From contig NZ_JAGLBC010000007.1 in NCBI RefSeq assembly GCF_018260395.1, forward strand, positions 1-42,288: a DNA stretch of 42,288 nt. Reading direction: 5' to 3'. Source of the DNA: Psychrobacter sp. Its GTDB lineage: Bacteria > Pseudomonadota > Gammaproteobacteria > Pseudomonadales > Moraxellaceae. Positions within the stretch are counted from its first letter, which is position 1. Every line of letters starts with the position of its first letter. The notes beneath the pieces were generated by a model, which was not told the origin of the DNA, ran no database searches, and saw nothing but the letters and a program-made list of their open reading frames with translations. The translations under genes were made by a program, and so were the position numbers. Below, piece after piece: positions 8,911-17,460 of the stretch.

Positions 8911-9895
8911 GGGCATACGTCCTGTGATTACACACAGCGACATCTTGGTCATTAGCTATGCCAGTTCTCACACTATCCGCCTGAAATTGTAAGCTGCGAA
9001 TATGGGTAACTTCATTAATAAGTTCATTGATACTTGGGAAGTTGAAATCTCGCTCTAAACAGGTTGGCAATAGATTAGCAGGCTTATTGGTGCGTTCTAT
9101 GATAAGGCTATAAGCGTCTGATAATAAGCTCCAAACAGGATCAATAACTTTATTGCCGTGGGTATCCACGATAAGCCCATCGTTTTCGGTATGATGCCCT
9201 GCTACATGCAGATAACAAGTACGCTCTAAAGGAAGCTGACGTAAATACTTGTGTGCATCAAAGCCAAAATTTTGACTGTTAACATAAATATTATTCACAT
9301 CCAAATGAAGCAAACAATCGGATTCCTCGGCAACGGCGGTAATAAACTGAGAATCGCTCATTTGCGTTGTTATGCCATAAAGTTCAGGTTTAAAATAGTA
9401 AGAGGCATTTTCAAAGCCAATTTGCTGACCCAAAATATCTTGAGCTTGCTTAATTCTATCCGCCACCCAATGAACTGCTTCCTCGGTACAAGGAATGGGC
9501 AATAAGTCATATAGATGACCCGCTTGATCGCTACACCAGGATAAGTGCTCAGTATAAAGACCGATATCATGGGTTCGCATAAAGTCTTTTATGTTGTGTA
9601 ATAGAGCCGTATCTAGGGGGGCTGTGCTACCGATTGATAACGACAGGCCATGACAAACGAAAGGATATTGTTCGGTATAAGCGCGCAACTTATTATAATA
9701 TTGGCCACCTATTTGACCATTCGTGTTCAACCAATTCTCTGGTGATACCTCAAAGAAGTCGATACCAGTTAGATCTGCTTTGTCCATTTCGGACATGAGC
9801 TCACGACGAAACCCTAAACCTGCGCCGCCTAGCGGTCTAGCATGTTTAGCAGTATCGGCTTTAGAAATTATCGTGTCTAAATCTGATATCGTCAT
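8894..9895 (-). CDS. hvfB: HvfB-type MNIO (DUF692) peptide maturase
   Basis: This 333-residue TIM-barrel protein of the DUF692/multinuclear non-heme iron oxidase family modifies cysteine residues of precursor peptides, as shown for related HvfB/BufB and MbnB enzymes. Visible family motifs are GAGLGFR (24-30), FEVSPENW (48-55), CHGLSLSIGS (81-90, with H82), YTEHLSW (114-120), ENASYY (162-167), LDVNNIYVN (198-206), HVAGHH (230-235) and DTHG (244-247). The His, Glu, Asp and Asn residues within these motifs are the expected iron ligands, so the active site looks complete. AGGA lies five bases before the ATG. It follows the two hvfA genes and overlaps hvfC. Confidence 0.93.
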   Translation of the reverse strand: MTISDLDTIISKADTAKHARPLGGAGLGFRRELMSEMDKADLTGIDFFEVSPENWLNTNGQIGGQYYNKLRAYTEQYPFVCHGLSLSIGSTAPLDTALLHNIKDFMRTHDIGLYTEHLSWCSDQAGHLYDLLPIPCTEEAVHWVADRIKQAQDILGQQIGFENASYYFKPELYGITTQMSDSQFITAVAEESDCLLHLDVNNIYVNSQNFGFDAHKYLRQLPLERTCYLHVAGHHTENDGLIVDTHGNKVIDPVWSLLSDAYSLIIERTNKPANLLPTCLERDFNFPSINELINEVTHIRSLQFQADSVRTGIANDQDVAVCNHRTYAHDLIY

Positions 9896-9942
9896 AATGA
9901 TCCTATAATAAAATTCTTTCTACCTTAGGGTTTGATATAAAG

Positions 9943-10224
9943 CTATTTAGTGGCACCACATTTGGCTTCACCGCATTTAGCCTCCATTTTCTTATCTGTA
10001 GCACATGATCCTTCCATTTTTTTATCGCCACAGGAGCCTTCAACTGCTTTATTGCTATGAGCGCCTTTTGCCATTTTATGAGCACTACACGTACCCTCTT
10101 TGGCCATCTCACTATGTTTATAGCCAGACTCCATAGGATTTGCAGCAAAGGGGTTGGAAGTACAGCCACCTAAAGTAACCAAAGAGCCTAGCGCTAATGT
10201 TGCAACAATTGATTTAGTTTTCAT
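9943..10224 (-). CDS. hvfA: HvfA-like cysteine-rich peptide, lipoprotein variant
   Basis: This 93-residue secreted precursor has an N-terminal hydrophobic signal ending in LGGC at residues 18-21, a plausible lipobox, so the mature form may be a lipoprotein on Cys21. The rest is hydrophilic, with cysteines at 46, 65, 74, 84 and 89 set in EGTCS, EGSCG, EGSCA and two EAKCG units. These are degenerate versions of the EGKCG core that MNIO enzymes convert to oxazolone/thioamide or related copper-binding groups in HvfA peptides. It lies directly upstream of hvfB (47-bp gap). Whether the variant motifs are modified is unknown. Confidence 0.85.
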   Translation of the reverse strand: MKTKSIVATLALGSLVTLGGCTSNPFAANPMESGYKHSEMAKEGTCSAHKMAKGAHSNKAVEGSCGDKKMEGSCATDKKMEAKCGEAKCGATK

Positions 10225-10266
10225 TTTTATATTCCGTCTATAAGAGTAAGTTAACAGGTTAACAGC

Positions 10267-10282
10267 GGGTTAAAAGAAACCC
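10267..10282 (-). other. Small hairpin between the two hvfA genes
   Basis: A 5-bp stem, GGGTT/AACCC on either strand, with a 6-nt A-rich/T-rich loop lies between the two precursor genes. Two GTTAAC palindromes lie at 10250-10263. It may stabilise or attenuate the first transcript segment, allowing unequal peptide output, but it is too weak to call a terminator. Confidence 0.3.
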
Positions 10283-10319
10283 TTTAAAATTTGTTAAGGT
10301 AAATAGATAAGCTTAATAG

Positions 10320-10553
10320 CTATTTAGTGCCGCCACATTTTCCTTCACCGCATTTGCCATCGACTTTTTTAGTAGGCTTTTTGACCGTATCGGCGCCGCA
10401 TTTGCCTTCACCACATTTTGCTTCAGCAGCTTTGCTACTATTGCTATGCGCAGTTGCCATTGAGGTAGCATGAAAAGGGTTGCCTGCTTGAGCGCCACTC
10501 ATTGCCAATAATGAGCCGATGGCTAAGCCAGTAATAATAGAAGTATTTTTCAT
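10320..10553 (-). CDS. hvfA: HvfA-type copper-binding RiPP precursor, classic form
   Basis: This 77-residue precursor has a signal peptide ending AQA at residues 21-23 and a short mature part with cysteines at 47, 52, 68 and 73 arranged as two copies of KCGEGKCG. Each copy contains the exact EGKCG core known from HvfA (bufferin) peptides, which sequester copper in the periplasm after modification by HvfB/HvfC. The ATG at 10553 is preferred because GGAG precedes it by a good distance; an upstream in-frame start at 10607 would add 18 residues before the signal peptide. It is the first gene of the minus-strand run. Confidence 0.92.
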   Translation of the reverse strand: MKNTSIITGLAIGSLLAMSGAQAGNPFHATSMATAHSNSSKAAEAKCGEGKCGADTVKKPTKKVDGKCGEGKCGGTK

Positions 10554-10672
10554 AAGGTTCTCCGTTGGTTGTAAAAAATAAGAGGAAGGTAGTTGTCTTT
10601 CCATCAAAGCTTTGTCAAAGTAATAAGAAGAGCATTACAAATAGCGGTAAGCTATCATTGTGTTATTAGTTA

Positions 10673-10700
10673 GACGTTTCAAAGTGCTATTTTCTTACAA
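10673..10700 (-). promoter_or_regulatory. Candidate ECF-type promoter of the hvf operon
   Basis: On the minus strand, TTGTAAG (10694-10700) and CGTC (10673-10676) are separated by 17 bases. This resembles the GTAAC...CGTC pattern of many ECF sigma promoters. It lies about 120 bp upstream of the first hvfA start. A weak sigma-70-like alternative, TTGAAA with 17 bases to AATGAT, overlaps this area, so the assignment is tentative. Confidence 0.35.
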
Positions 10701-10822
10701 TTATTTTTATTATTTTTTAAAATAAGTCTAGAATTGTTAGTATGCTTTTGATTATCAAAGATTTTAAGTAATTTTTTAATGAAGTAAGACTTGTTGAATA
10801 ATAAATATTTTAGGCGAAAAAG

Positions 10823-11284
10823 ATGATAAAAAAAGCACAGTTATCGGAGGCAGCACAAATAGCCGACCTGATTAGGGCAAGCATTCGATCCTGTATCGAG
10901 GATCATAATAATGATCCACACGCTATTGAACAATGGCTTGAGAATAAAACTGAAGAGAATGTAAGGCAGTGGATAATCGAGAATTTTGCTTGGGTATTTA
11001 AACAACAAAATGAAGTGCAAGGGATAATATTGGTGTCGCCAAAAGCTGAGATATTACTCAATTATGTAGCGCCAAAAAGCCAAGGGCAGGGGATAGGCAG
11101 AAAGCTTTTGAACCAAACCAAGCAAGTGTATTTACAAAAAGGTATTGGCAGTCTAACAGCAGAGTCTACTTTGACCGCCAGACCATTTTATTTGGCCAAT
11201 GGCTTTAAAGTTGTTGAGGAGGTGTTTGAAGCAGGTAAGTTAGTGGCCTATAAGATGAGCTTGACCTTAGAGCAACATAAATAG
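10823..11284 (+). CDS. GNAT family N-acetyltransferase
   Basis: This 153-residue cytoplasmic protein has the GNAT fold. An N-terminal helix pair is followed by the acetyl-CoA pyrophosphate-binding motif Q-x-x-G-x-G at residues 87-92 (QGQGIG) and the C-terminal RPFYLANGFKVVEE segment typical of motif B. The acceptor substrate cannot be told from the sequence. It is divergent from the hvf operon and ends 14 bp before the convergent YaiI-family gene, so it stands as a single-gene unit. Confidence 0.87.
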   Translation: MIKKAQLSEAAQIADLIRASIRSCIEDHNNDPHAIEQWLENKTEENVRQWIIENFAWVFKQQNEVQGIILVSPKAEILLNYVAPKSQGQGIGRKLLNQTKQVYLQKGIGSLTAESTLTARPFYLANGFKVVEEVFEAGKLVAYKMSLTLEQHK

Positions 11285-11298
11285 TGCGCTTGCTACGG

Positions 11299-11784
11299 TT
11301 AACGCACCAACTTATTAAGTCCATCAGCAAATTGTTTTTTGTCTTTATCCGAATAAGGCTTTTGACCGCCCATTTGGGTGAGGTCGAGCACGCCCGTTGA
11401 GCGCATGGTATCCATAAAATCACGAGCGTTTAGCTTTTGCTTAATGTTATTTTTGTCATAAATAATGCCATGTGGCGTTAATACTTGACCACCATTGTCA
11501 AGCACGTCGTTGGCCAAAGGAATATCACTGGTGATTACCAAATCACCGGGCGCAACATTATCAGCAATATAGTCATCTGCCACATCAAAGCCCGAGCCTA
11601 CCACTTTCATGCTAATTAGTGGTGACTTGCGCACTTTAATCGGTTGATTGGCGACAAAAATTGCCGGCGTATTGGTACGAATAACCGTCTTGGTGATGAG
11701 ATCTTTCACCACCAAGGGACAGGCATCGGCATCAATCCAAATAGTCATGCCACTTTTGTTAATTAATTGCTGCTCATCACTCAT
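11299..11784 (-). CDS. yaiI: UPF0178 family protein (YaiI/YqxD-like)
   Basis: The 161-residue protein contains the family's acidic, PIN-like start, WIDADACP at residues 16-23, and the central TSDIPLA segment, and ends in a conserved basic region. The family is widespread and suspected to be a nuclease-like or RNA-related protein, but its function is not established. The start ATG overlaps the purK stop as ATGA, so the two genes are translationally coupled. A second possible start at residue 13, directly before TIWIDAD, matches the usual family N-terminus. Confidence 0.88.
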   Translation of the reverse strand: MSDEQQLINKSGMTIWIDADACPLVVKDLITKTVIRTNTPAIFVANQPIKVRKSPLISMKVVGSGFDVADDYIADNVAPGDLVITSDIPLANDVLDNGGQVLTPHGIIYDKNNIKQKLNARDFMDTMRSTGVLDLTQMGGQKPYSDKDKKQFADGLNKLVR

Positions 11785-12980
11785 GAATCAAGCCCCATCT
11801 TATTTGGCAAGATAGCAATCAGTTGCTGTAAGGCATCGTCTAGTTTGGCAACGTCATTAGGCATTAGAGTAATGTGAGCAATCTTGCGATCTTCACGCTC
11901 TTCTTTATGATAAGTATGGTAGTGAGCACCATCGATTGCCAATACTTCTGCCAGATTTGGATACTCACCCAATACATTGACCATCACTGACGGGAAAACA
12001 TTATCGGTATCACCAAGAGGTAAGCCGACCACCGCACGAATATGATTCTCAAATTGACTAGTGACTGCACCCTCAATGCTCCAATGGCCTGAATTATGGA
12101 CTCGAGGCGCAAACTCATTGGCTAAAATAACGTCATTTCCCTTCTCATCTTTACTCACAAATAGTTCAAGCGCCATAGTGCCGACATAATCTAAATGAGT
12201 CATTAACGACGAAATGGCATTTTGCGCTTCAGGTAAAAGATGGCTAGTTCCCACTGCAGGGGCATGAGAAATGGCTAGAATACCTGTATGGTGATGGTTT
12301 TCAACCAAATCATAGGTATGAATAGTGCCATCTTGAGCACGAGTGGCAATGATAGACACTTCACGACTAAAATTAATAAAGCCCTCAGCAATTAATGGTG
12401 CTGGGGTGGGCGTAAGGTTACCTTTGCCGCTGACCGCATCGCCCAATGCTTTCCAAGCCTCTTCGATATCCGCTTCAGTTGCAACCACAAATTGACCTTT
12501 ACCATCATAACCACCGCGGCTAGTTTTTAACACTAAAGGCAACCCAAGGGTGTCACTAACCTCTTTAAGCTCAGCTTTTGAACTAACGCTCTTAAAGGGA
12601 ACGGTTTTGATACCAAGCTGGTTAAATAAGGTTTTCTCATTTAAGCGGTCTTGAGCCACCTCCAATGCTTGTGGAGGTGGGAACATACCTTGTTTTTCAC
12701 CTGCATCAGACATTTTTTTTAAGCGTGCCACAGTTTCTGCTGGGGTGTTTTCAAACTCTAGAGTAAAGACATCCGCAGCGGCAATAAACGCCTCTACATG
12801 ATCACTACTAAAAACCTGACCATACAAAGAGGCAGGACAATTTGCTGCGTCTTCTAAAAATACACATCGGTATCCCAAAGGCAGCGCCGCTTCGGCTAAC
12901 ATCATACCGAGTTGGCCGCCACCTAGAATGCCAATGGTGTGGAAGGTTTGATTAGCAGGATATGTATTGGCTATGGTCAT
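11781..12980 (-). CDS. purK: 5-(carboxyamino)imidazole ribonucleotide synthase
   Basis: PurK uses ATP and bicarbonate to convert AIR to N5-CAIR in purine synthesis. The 399-residue protein has an ATP-grasp fold. It shows GILGGGQLGMM at residues 17-27, the EFENTP segment, the ATP-binding KTSRGGYDGKGQ stretch near residue 150 and NEFAPRVHNSGHW in the C-terminal catalytic part. It lies 216 bp downstream of purE on the same strand but behind a terminator-like hairpin, so its expression may depend on readthrough or its own promoter. Confidence 0.96.
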   Translation of the reverse strand: MTIANTYPANQTFHTIGILGGGQLGMMLAEAALPLGYRCVFLEDAANCPASLYGQVFSSDHVEAFIAAADVFTLEFENTPAETVARLKKMSDAGEKQGMFPPPQALEVAQDRLNEKTLFNQLGIKTVPFKSVSSKAELKEVSDTLGLPLVLKTSRGGYDGKGQFVVATEADIEEAWKALGDAVSGKGNLTPTPAPLIAEGFINFSREVSIIATRAQDGTIHTYDLVENHHHTGILAISHAPAVGTSHLLPEAQNAISSLMTHLDYVGTMALELFVSKDEKGNDVILANEFAPRVHNSGHWSIEGAVTSQFENHIRAVVGLPLGDTDNVFPSVMVNVLGEYPNLAEVLAIDGAHYHTYHKEEREDRKIAHITLMPNDVAKLDDALQQLIAILPNKMGLDS

Positions 12981-13065
12981 GTTTGGCTCTTAAATTATTG
13001 AAAAGTAGAAGAAATGATAGTGGCAAAATTAAAGCTAAATAATCAAATGATTAAGATACTTATTT

Positions 13066-13093
13066 TATAGCAGAATTTGTATAGCAGAATCAT
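13066..13093. repeat. 14-bp tandem duplication in the purE-purK spacer
   Basis: The copies TATAGCAGAATTTG (13066-13079) and TATAGCAGAATCAT (13080-13093) are adjacent and match at 11 of 14 positions. Confidence 0.6.
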
Positions 13094-13100
13094 AAAACAC

Positions 13101-13124
13101 AAAAAGGTGCTTATAGCACCAATT
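13101..13124 (-). terminator. Intrinsic terminator after purE
   Basis: Read on the minus strand, GGTGC-TATAA-GCACC is followed at once by TTTTT. The stem is 5 bp at 13106-13110 and 13116-13120. It lies between purE and purK and would reduce readthrough into purK. Confidence 0.6.
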
Positions 13125-13196
13125 TAGTTTAAAAAACCATTAATACAGAACAGTTAATAAAAACTGTCAATAAATAGCTGTTCAAGTATAGCAAAT

Positions 13197-13748
13197 CTAA
13201 GGATTAATAATGCCTGGGGTTGGGCTGGCTAGTACCGTTTCGGTTTGATTTTTTCGGAATTCAACCAACTGTTTGGCCAAAGCCTCGTCTTGTAATGCTA
13301 AGATTTGAATGGCTAACAGAGCAGCGTTATAAGCACCTGCGGTACCAATAGCAAGCGTCCCTACTGCGATGCCTTTTGGCATTTGTACGATTGACAGTAA
13401 GCTGTCCCAACCGCTTAAAGTAGAAGATTTAACAGGCACGCCCAATACTGGCAGCTCTGTTTGGCTGGCGCACATACCGGGCAAATGCGCAGCTCCGCCT
13501 GCACCTGCAATAATTACTTGTAGGCCTTTGCCTTTAGCGGATTTAGCATATTCAAATAACTTATCTGGAGTACGATGTGCCGAAACCACTTCACAGTCAA
13601 ATGGCACGCCAAAGTCTGCTAATAATTGGACGCCCAAACTCATGGTTGCCCAATCAGACTGTGAGCCCATGATAATACCGACTTTGGCTGTACCTTCAGG
13701 AGATTTAATAGGTGCCGGTTGTGAGGTTTTTATTTGGCTTTTGCTCAT
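13197..13748 (-). CDS. purE: N5-carboxyaminoimidazole ribonucleotide mutase
   Basis: PurE (class I) moves the carboxyl group of N5-CAIR to give CAIR, the step after PurK. The 183-residue protein shows IIMGSQSDW at residues 25-33, SAHRTPD at 56-62 with the catalytic His58, and the GGAAHLPGM loop. These match the octameric class I enzyme. An N-terminal extension of about 20 residues precedes the fold. It is the first gene of the purE-purK-yaiI group. Confidence 0.96.
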   Translation of the reverse strand: MSKSQIKTSQPAPIKSPEGTAKVGIIMGSQSDWATMSLGVQLLADFGVPFDCEVVSAHRTPDKLFEYAKSAKGKGLQVIIAGAGGAAHLPGMCASQTELPVLGVPVKSSTLSGWDSLLSIVQMPKGIAVGTLAIGTAGAYNAALLAIQILALQDEALAKQLVEFRKNQTETVLASPTPGIINP

Positions 13749-13898
13749 GATGTGGGGTTTCCTAGTAGCCGTAAAGAGTTTACTGGCTTAACTTGACTCT
13801 ATTCTACGGTCTAATCATTAAATCGTAAGGGAATTTAATAAGTAGAATAGAGTTTGAAAACATACTATCATATCGAATTTTCGAATGAGAAAAAAGGA

Positions 13899-14849
13899 TT
13901 ATTTTTTCGCGTTACGATAGTCTTCTATCAACTGTTGCGCTATTACGTTGTTTTGCCAATATTGACCGCTGGTTTCCCAGTAGTAATATGCTTGGTCAGC
14001 ACCGCCAATAGTGACATAACCATCCACATTTTTAGGTTTTGGATGACGTTTTTTTGCTAACTCTTTGGCAACCAGTGGTAGTGTTTCTTGAGCTGACAGC
14101 CAAGTTTTTTGTGCGTTTTCTACATCATCTAAATAGCAATATGCCAACACTTCACCATAAGGGATTTCAACCGCAATAGTATCTTCAGGATATTTTTTGG
14201 CTAGATTGAATATCTTTTGATACTGTTTTGTTTCTAGATAAAACTTTACTAAGTTGCTTCTTATGCCAATATTGTCCGTTGGGTTTAAATGGATTAATTT
14301 TTCAGCCCATTCAATAGCTGGCTCATACATATCGAGATCAGCATAGCTTAAGGCCAACTGAGAAAGTGCTGTTAAAAAAGGACGATTTTCGAGGAAACCC
14401 CAATCAATCTTGGCTTTCTTCCAGTCAAAGGTTTTTGGGAAATCCTTAGTGTAGACATCAATGCACATACGATAGGCTAGCATCGATGACACATCTTCAT
14501 CCATCATCTTAAATGTACTTGCGAGCATACCCCAACCATCAGGGTCGTTAGGAAAAGTGGTGACATAGGATTCTGAGGACAACTTTGCTTCAAAAAAACT
14601 CCCAATTTGTAGTAGTTCTGCAGTGGCTGCTAACTCATCAAACTGGGTGGGCTCATGACTTAGATCAATTAAGGCGTCAGGCATTGTTGTCATAAGCTCG
14701 AGCATAACTTGTTCAGGTGACATCTGTTCAAGCTCACCAGATTTTAACTTTTGCTCTAGAAAATTCTCAACATCCTTAGGCATATTACTTCGAGAATAGT
14801 CTGCTTCAAAAGCCCATTCATTTTTGCTTACTTTTTTAAGTTTTGGCAT
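13899..14849 (-). CDS. TPR-like helical repeat protein of unknown function
   Basis: This 316-residue soluble protein has no signal peptide. Residues about 60-270 show a helical repeat pattern, including ENRPFLTALSQLALSYADL, YEPAIEWAEKLIHLNP and DNIGIRSNLVKFYLETKQY, which resembles tetratricopeptide repeats of a family known from many proteobacteria. Near its end it carries a VDGYVTIGGADQAYYYWE segment. It probably mediates protein contacts; no catalytic motif is visible. It sits 48 bp downstream of the metallophosphoesterase gene on the same strand and may be cotranscribed with it. Confidence 0.7.
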   Translation of the reverse strand: MPKLKKVSKNEWAFEADYSRSNMPKDVENFLEQKLKSGELEQMSPEQVMLELMTTMPDALIDLSHEPTQFDELAATAELLQIGSFFEAKLSSESYVTTFPNDPDGWGMLASTFKMMDEDVSSMLAYRMCIDVYTKDFPKTFDWKKAKIDWGFLENRPFLTALSQLALSYADLDMYEPAIEWAEKLIHLNPTDNIGIRSNLVKFYLETKQYQKIFNLAKKYPEDTIAVEIPYGEVLAYCYLDDVENAQKTWLSAQETLPLVAKELAKKRHPKPKNVDGYVTIGGADQAYYYWETSGQYWQNNVIAQQLIEDYRNAKK

Positions 14850-14897
14850 AGTGTGTCCTTTAATCTTGGATGACGTATATTAAGGGTTTATAAAAAG

Positions 14898-15866
14898 TTA
14901 GTCTTCAATATATTGTACAAAGTTATCGGCAGACAATGGCATAGGCTTTTTGGTATCAAATTGATAAGCGGTTAAGTAACCGTTACCAGCCGCTGAATAA
15001 TCAGTACATACTACTTGTGGGCTTAACGGTTTTGGCGTCCCAGTTAGCCAATAGTGACCAATAAATATAGGCTTATCCGTCTTCAGTTCAAAATCCACAT
15101 GGTCAATAACAGCGTATTGAGGCACTTGCGCTATGTCAGAGGTTGAGGCACGTGCAATGTCAATAATACGCTGATGTTGTAAGTCTTCCAGCCACCATTT
15201 TACTCGCATACGGCGACGTACCGTGCCATCTTTATCAGTCACACTACTACCTTCAGGTAGAGGTACTTCAACCCCTTTTAGTACGCGCTCAACGGCATTA
15301 TAAGCCTCTGAGTCTTTTTGCCCTGTTTGCTGCAGAGCTTCAGGGATAAGGCGGTTGTCATCGGTTAGCAGGGGTTTTAACTCCGCCATTTTGTCTTCAT
15401 CCCAGCAGGCATGTACAAAGCAGGCGTGTTCAGTCTCAATCCATAATGGCAACTCATAAAAGCGCTTTAACCAATAATGGTGTGCCTGAGAATCTAAAGG
15501 AAGTTCATCTAAAAAGGCTTGATGCTGCCGGGTATGGGTCTCGTTGCGAGTTCGCAAATATTTAGGATTGGAATCATCGGTAAGCTCATCAAGGGTAGCA
15601 TAGGCCAACGCATTGTATTCATGATTACCCATAATAGCCTGTGCCACATCGGCATCTAACATAGCAAACACAATTTGTAAGGTTTCAAGCTCTTCAGGAC
15701 CTCTATCGATTAGGTCACCAATGAATATCGCCCGATGTCCTTCAGGGGGATGATAATAGTCAATAGCTAATGAGGGGTGATGAGTAAGGGTATAACCTAA
15801 GAGGTCAAGTAGACCTTTCAGCTTACGGGCATGCCCATGGATATCTCCGATAATGTCATAGATCAT
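14898..15866 (-). CDS. Calcineurin-like metallophosphoesterase
   Basis: The 322-residue cytoplasmic protein has the full metal-binding set of the metallophosphoesterase fold: GDIHGH at residues 7-12, GDLIDRG at 50-56, GNHEYN at 80-85, a downstream VHACW segment and FIGHYW near the C-terminus. It resembles the PP2A/ApaH-like branch, suggesting protein phosphatase or dinucleoside polyphosphate hydrolase activity, but the substrate cannot be decided. The TPR-like gene follows on the same strand. Confidence 0.87.
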   Translation of the reverse strand: MIYDIIGDIHGHARKLKGLLDLLGYTLTHHPSLAIDYYHPPEGHRAIFIGDLIDRGPEELETLQIVFAMLDADVAQAIMGNHEYNALAYATLDELTDDSNPKYLRTRNETHTRQHQAFLDELPLDSQAHHYWLKRFYELPLWIETEHACFVHACWDEDKMAELKPLLTDDNRLIPEALQQTGQKDSEAYNAVERVLKGVEVPLPEGSSVTDKDGTVRRRMRVKWWLEDLQHQRIIDIARASTSDIAQVPQYAVIDHVDFELKTDKPIFIGHYWLTGTPKPLSPQVVCTDYSAAGNGYLTAYQFDTKKPMPLSADNFVQYIED

Positions 15867-15924
15867 ATAGTTGTCTCAATGTGTTTAATTAGACCTATTT
15901 CTTAGACTAATTGCTTATTGCTTA

Positions 15925-15950
15925 TTTAATGCGTAAATTTAATGCGTAAA
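15925..15950. repeat. 13-bp perfect tandem duplication
   Basis: TTTAATGCGTAAA occurs twice in a row (15925-15937 and 15938-15950), and is preceded by TTGCTTA twice in a row (15911-15924). The repeats lie in the divergent spacer before the broken hydrolase gene. Confidence 0.8.
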
Positions 15951-16021
15951 TGACGGTTTTAGATGCCTTAGTATAACGCACTACTCTCACTACACATACT
16001 CTACGGTTGGATTTTGCTGTT

Positions 16022-17267
16022 ATGCATATCTTCTTATTGGTCATTAAGTGGTTGCTGATTATTATCATCATCCTAGTTATTTTAACGGTTTTATTTTTAA
16101 AGTTTGCACCAACATTTGGGGGTAAGCCGGATTCTGATAGCCAGTCTCGCATTCAATCGTCACCAAACTTTAAGGGAAAGACGTTCGTTAATTTAACCCA
16201 AACTCACGCTAGTACAGTTTTTTTCTCCGGCGTCCTTAAAGGCGAGTCTGATCAAAATGGTAATATGCTATGGGATTTTTTATTCCCGCCAAAAGGTAAA
16301 AACCCCAGTCAACCAATCAAGACAATACCCTTAAATTTAATCCCTAATCCTTCCGATTCAAAAAACAATTCTTTAAACGCCTCAAAGGCACCAAGTCATG
16401 GTATTGCGAATACGACATTAAAAGAAGGTGAGTTTGTTTGGTTAGTTAGGTCATTCTACCGTACTATTTAATACGGCGGGCAAAACCCTGATTACTGACC
16501 CTTTTTTTCATCGTGCATCACCCATTTCTATTGGTGCCAAGCCTTTTGATATGACGCATGTACCTAGCGTTGACGATTTGCCGTATATCGATGCGGTGCT
16601 TATTTCGCATGATCATTATGACCACCTAGATTATAAAGCCATCAAGCAAGTGAAAGATAAGGTTGGTCATTTCTATGTACCTTTAGGCGTAAAAGCACAT
16701 CTGCTGCGTTGGGGTGTGGCGGAGTCAAAGGTTAGTGAATATGATTGGTATGACAGTACACAGATAGCTGGAAACGATGGTCAAGCTATTACGATTACAT
16801 TTGCCCCCAGTCACCATTTTAGCGGTCGAGGTATTACCGGGCATCGTGAGACATTATGGAGTAGTTGGGCGGTACAATCGCCTGAATTGTCGGTATATTT
16901 TAGTGGTGATGGTGGGTACTGTGAAGAGTTTGCAAAGATTGGGGATCGCTTTGAGGGTTTTGATATCGCCTTTATTGAGGATGGGGCTTATAACGAGCGC
17001 TGGCGAGAGGTGCATATGCTCCCTGAGGAGTCTGATCAAGCGGGTATTGATGTACAAGCCAAAGAGATATTACCTATACATTGGGGCAAGTTTGACTTGT
17101 CGACCCATCATTGGCGGGAACCTGTGAGACGCATTACTTCAGCTATTGATGCTCACAATAGCACTCTGCCAGAAGAAGAAAAAATTAAACTTGCCGCGCC
17201 ACTGATTGGACAAGTTTTTGATTTAGACAACTTACCTACCTCACCATGGTGGGAACAGCAAGAGTAG
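16022..17267 (+). pseudogene. Metallo-beta-lactamase-fold hydrolase, frameshifted by a 4-bp duplication
   Basis: The reading frame is split in two. The first part (16022-16471) encodes an N-terminal membrane helix and the start of the domain up to GEFVWL. The second part (second-frame sequence through 17267) continues with GHSTVLFNTAGKTLITDP and the metal-binding motif HDHYDH at 16608-16625. At 16442-16449 the sequence TTAG occurs twice; removing one copy restores VWLGHST and a single protein of 413 residues. The family (COG2220, RomA/NAPE-PLD-like) contains membrane-anchored zinc hydrolases. All other parts look intact, so this is a recent lesion, a phase-variable state or a sequencing error. 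Confidence 0.88.
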
Positions 17268-17380
17268 GTTGAGAATAATGAATAATAAATAATGAAAATT
17301 GAATAAAGCTATCAGATGCAATTAATATTAAAGCGTGACACATGACTACAAAATAGCACTATGACTGTTAAAGAGTTCAC

Positions 17381-17401
17381 TAGGGTGATAATGTTACCCT
17401 A
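17381..17401. other. Small inverted repeat before the DUF421 gene
   Basis: TAGGGT (17381-17386) and ACCCTA (17396-17401) flank a 9-base loop. No T-run follows, so it is not a clear terminator. It may be an operator or a hairpin in the leader. Confidence 0.3.
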
Positions 17402-17412
17402 TACCGATAAAG

Positions 17413-17448
17413 TTTAGAGTCTGTTTAACATTTAGAGTCTGTTCAATA
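17413..17448. repeat. 18-bp tandem duplication before the DUF421 gene
   Basis: TTTAGAGTCTGTTTAACA and TTTAGAGTCTGTTCAATA lie side by side and end a few bases before the ribosome binding site GAGGG at 17451-17455. Confidence 0.85.
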
Positions 17449-17460
17449 TTGAGGGAAAAT

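Noticed and set aside
9903..10169. Overlapping frame within the lipoprotein-type hvfA gene
   Set aside because: It is a shifted frame of the Cys-rich gene; the signal peptide and repeated motifs are only in the other frame.
13101..13124. Purine riboswitch near purE/purK
   Set aside because: Only a short terminator-like hairpin was seen; there is no three-way junction or conserved loop sequence.
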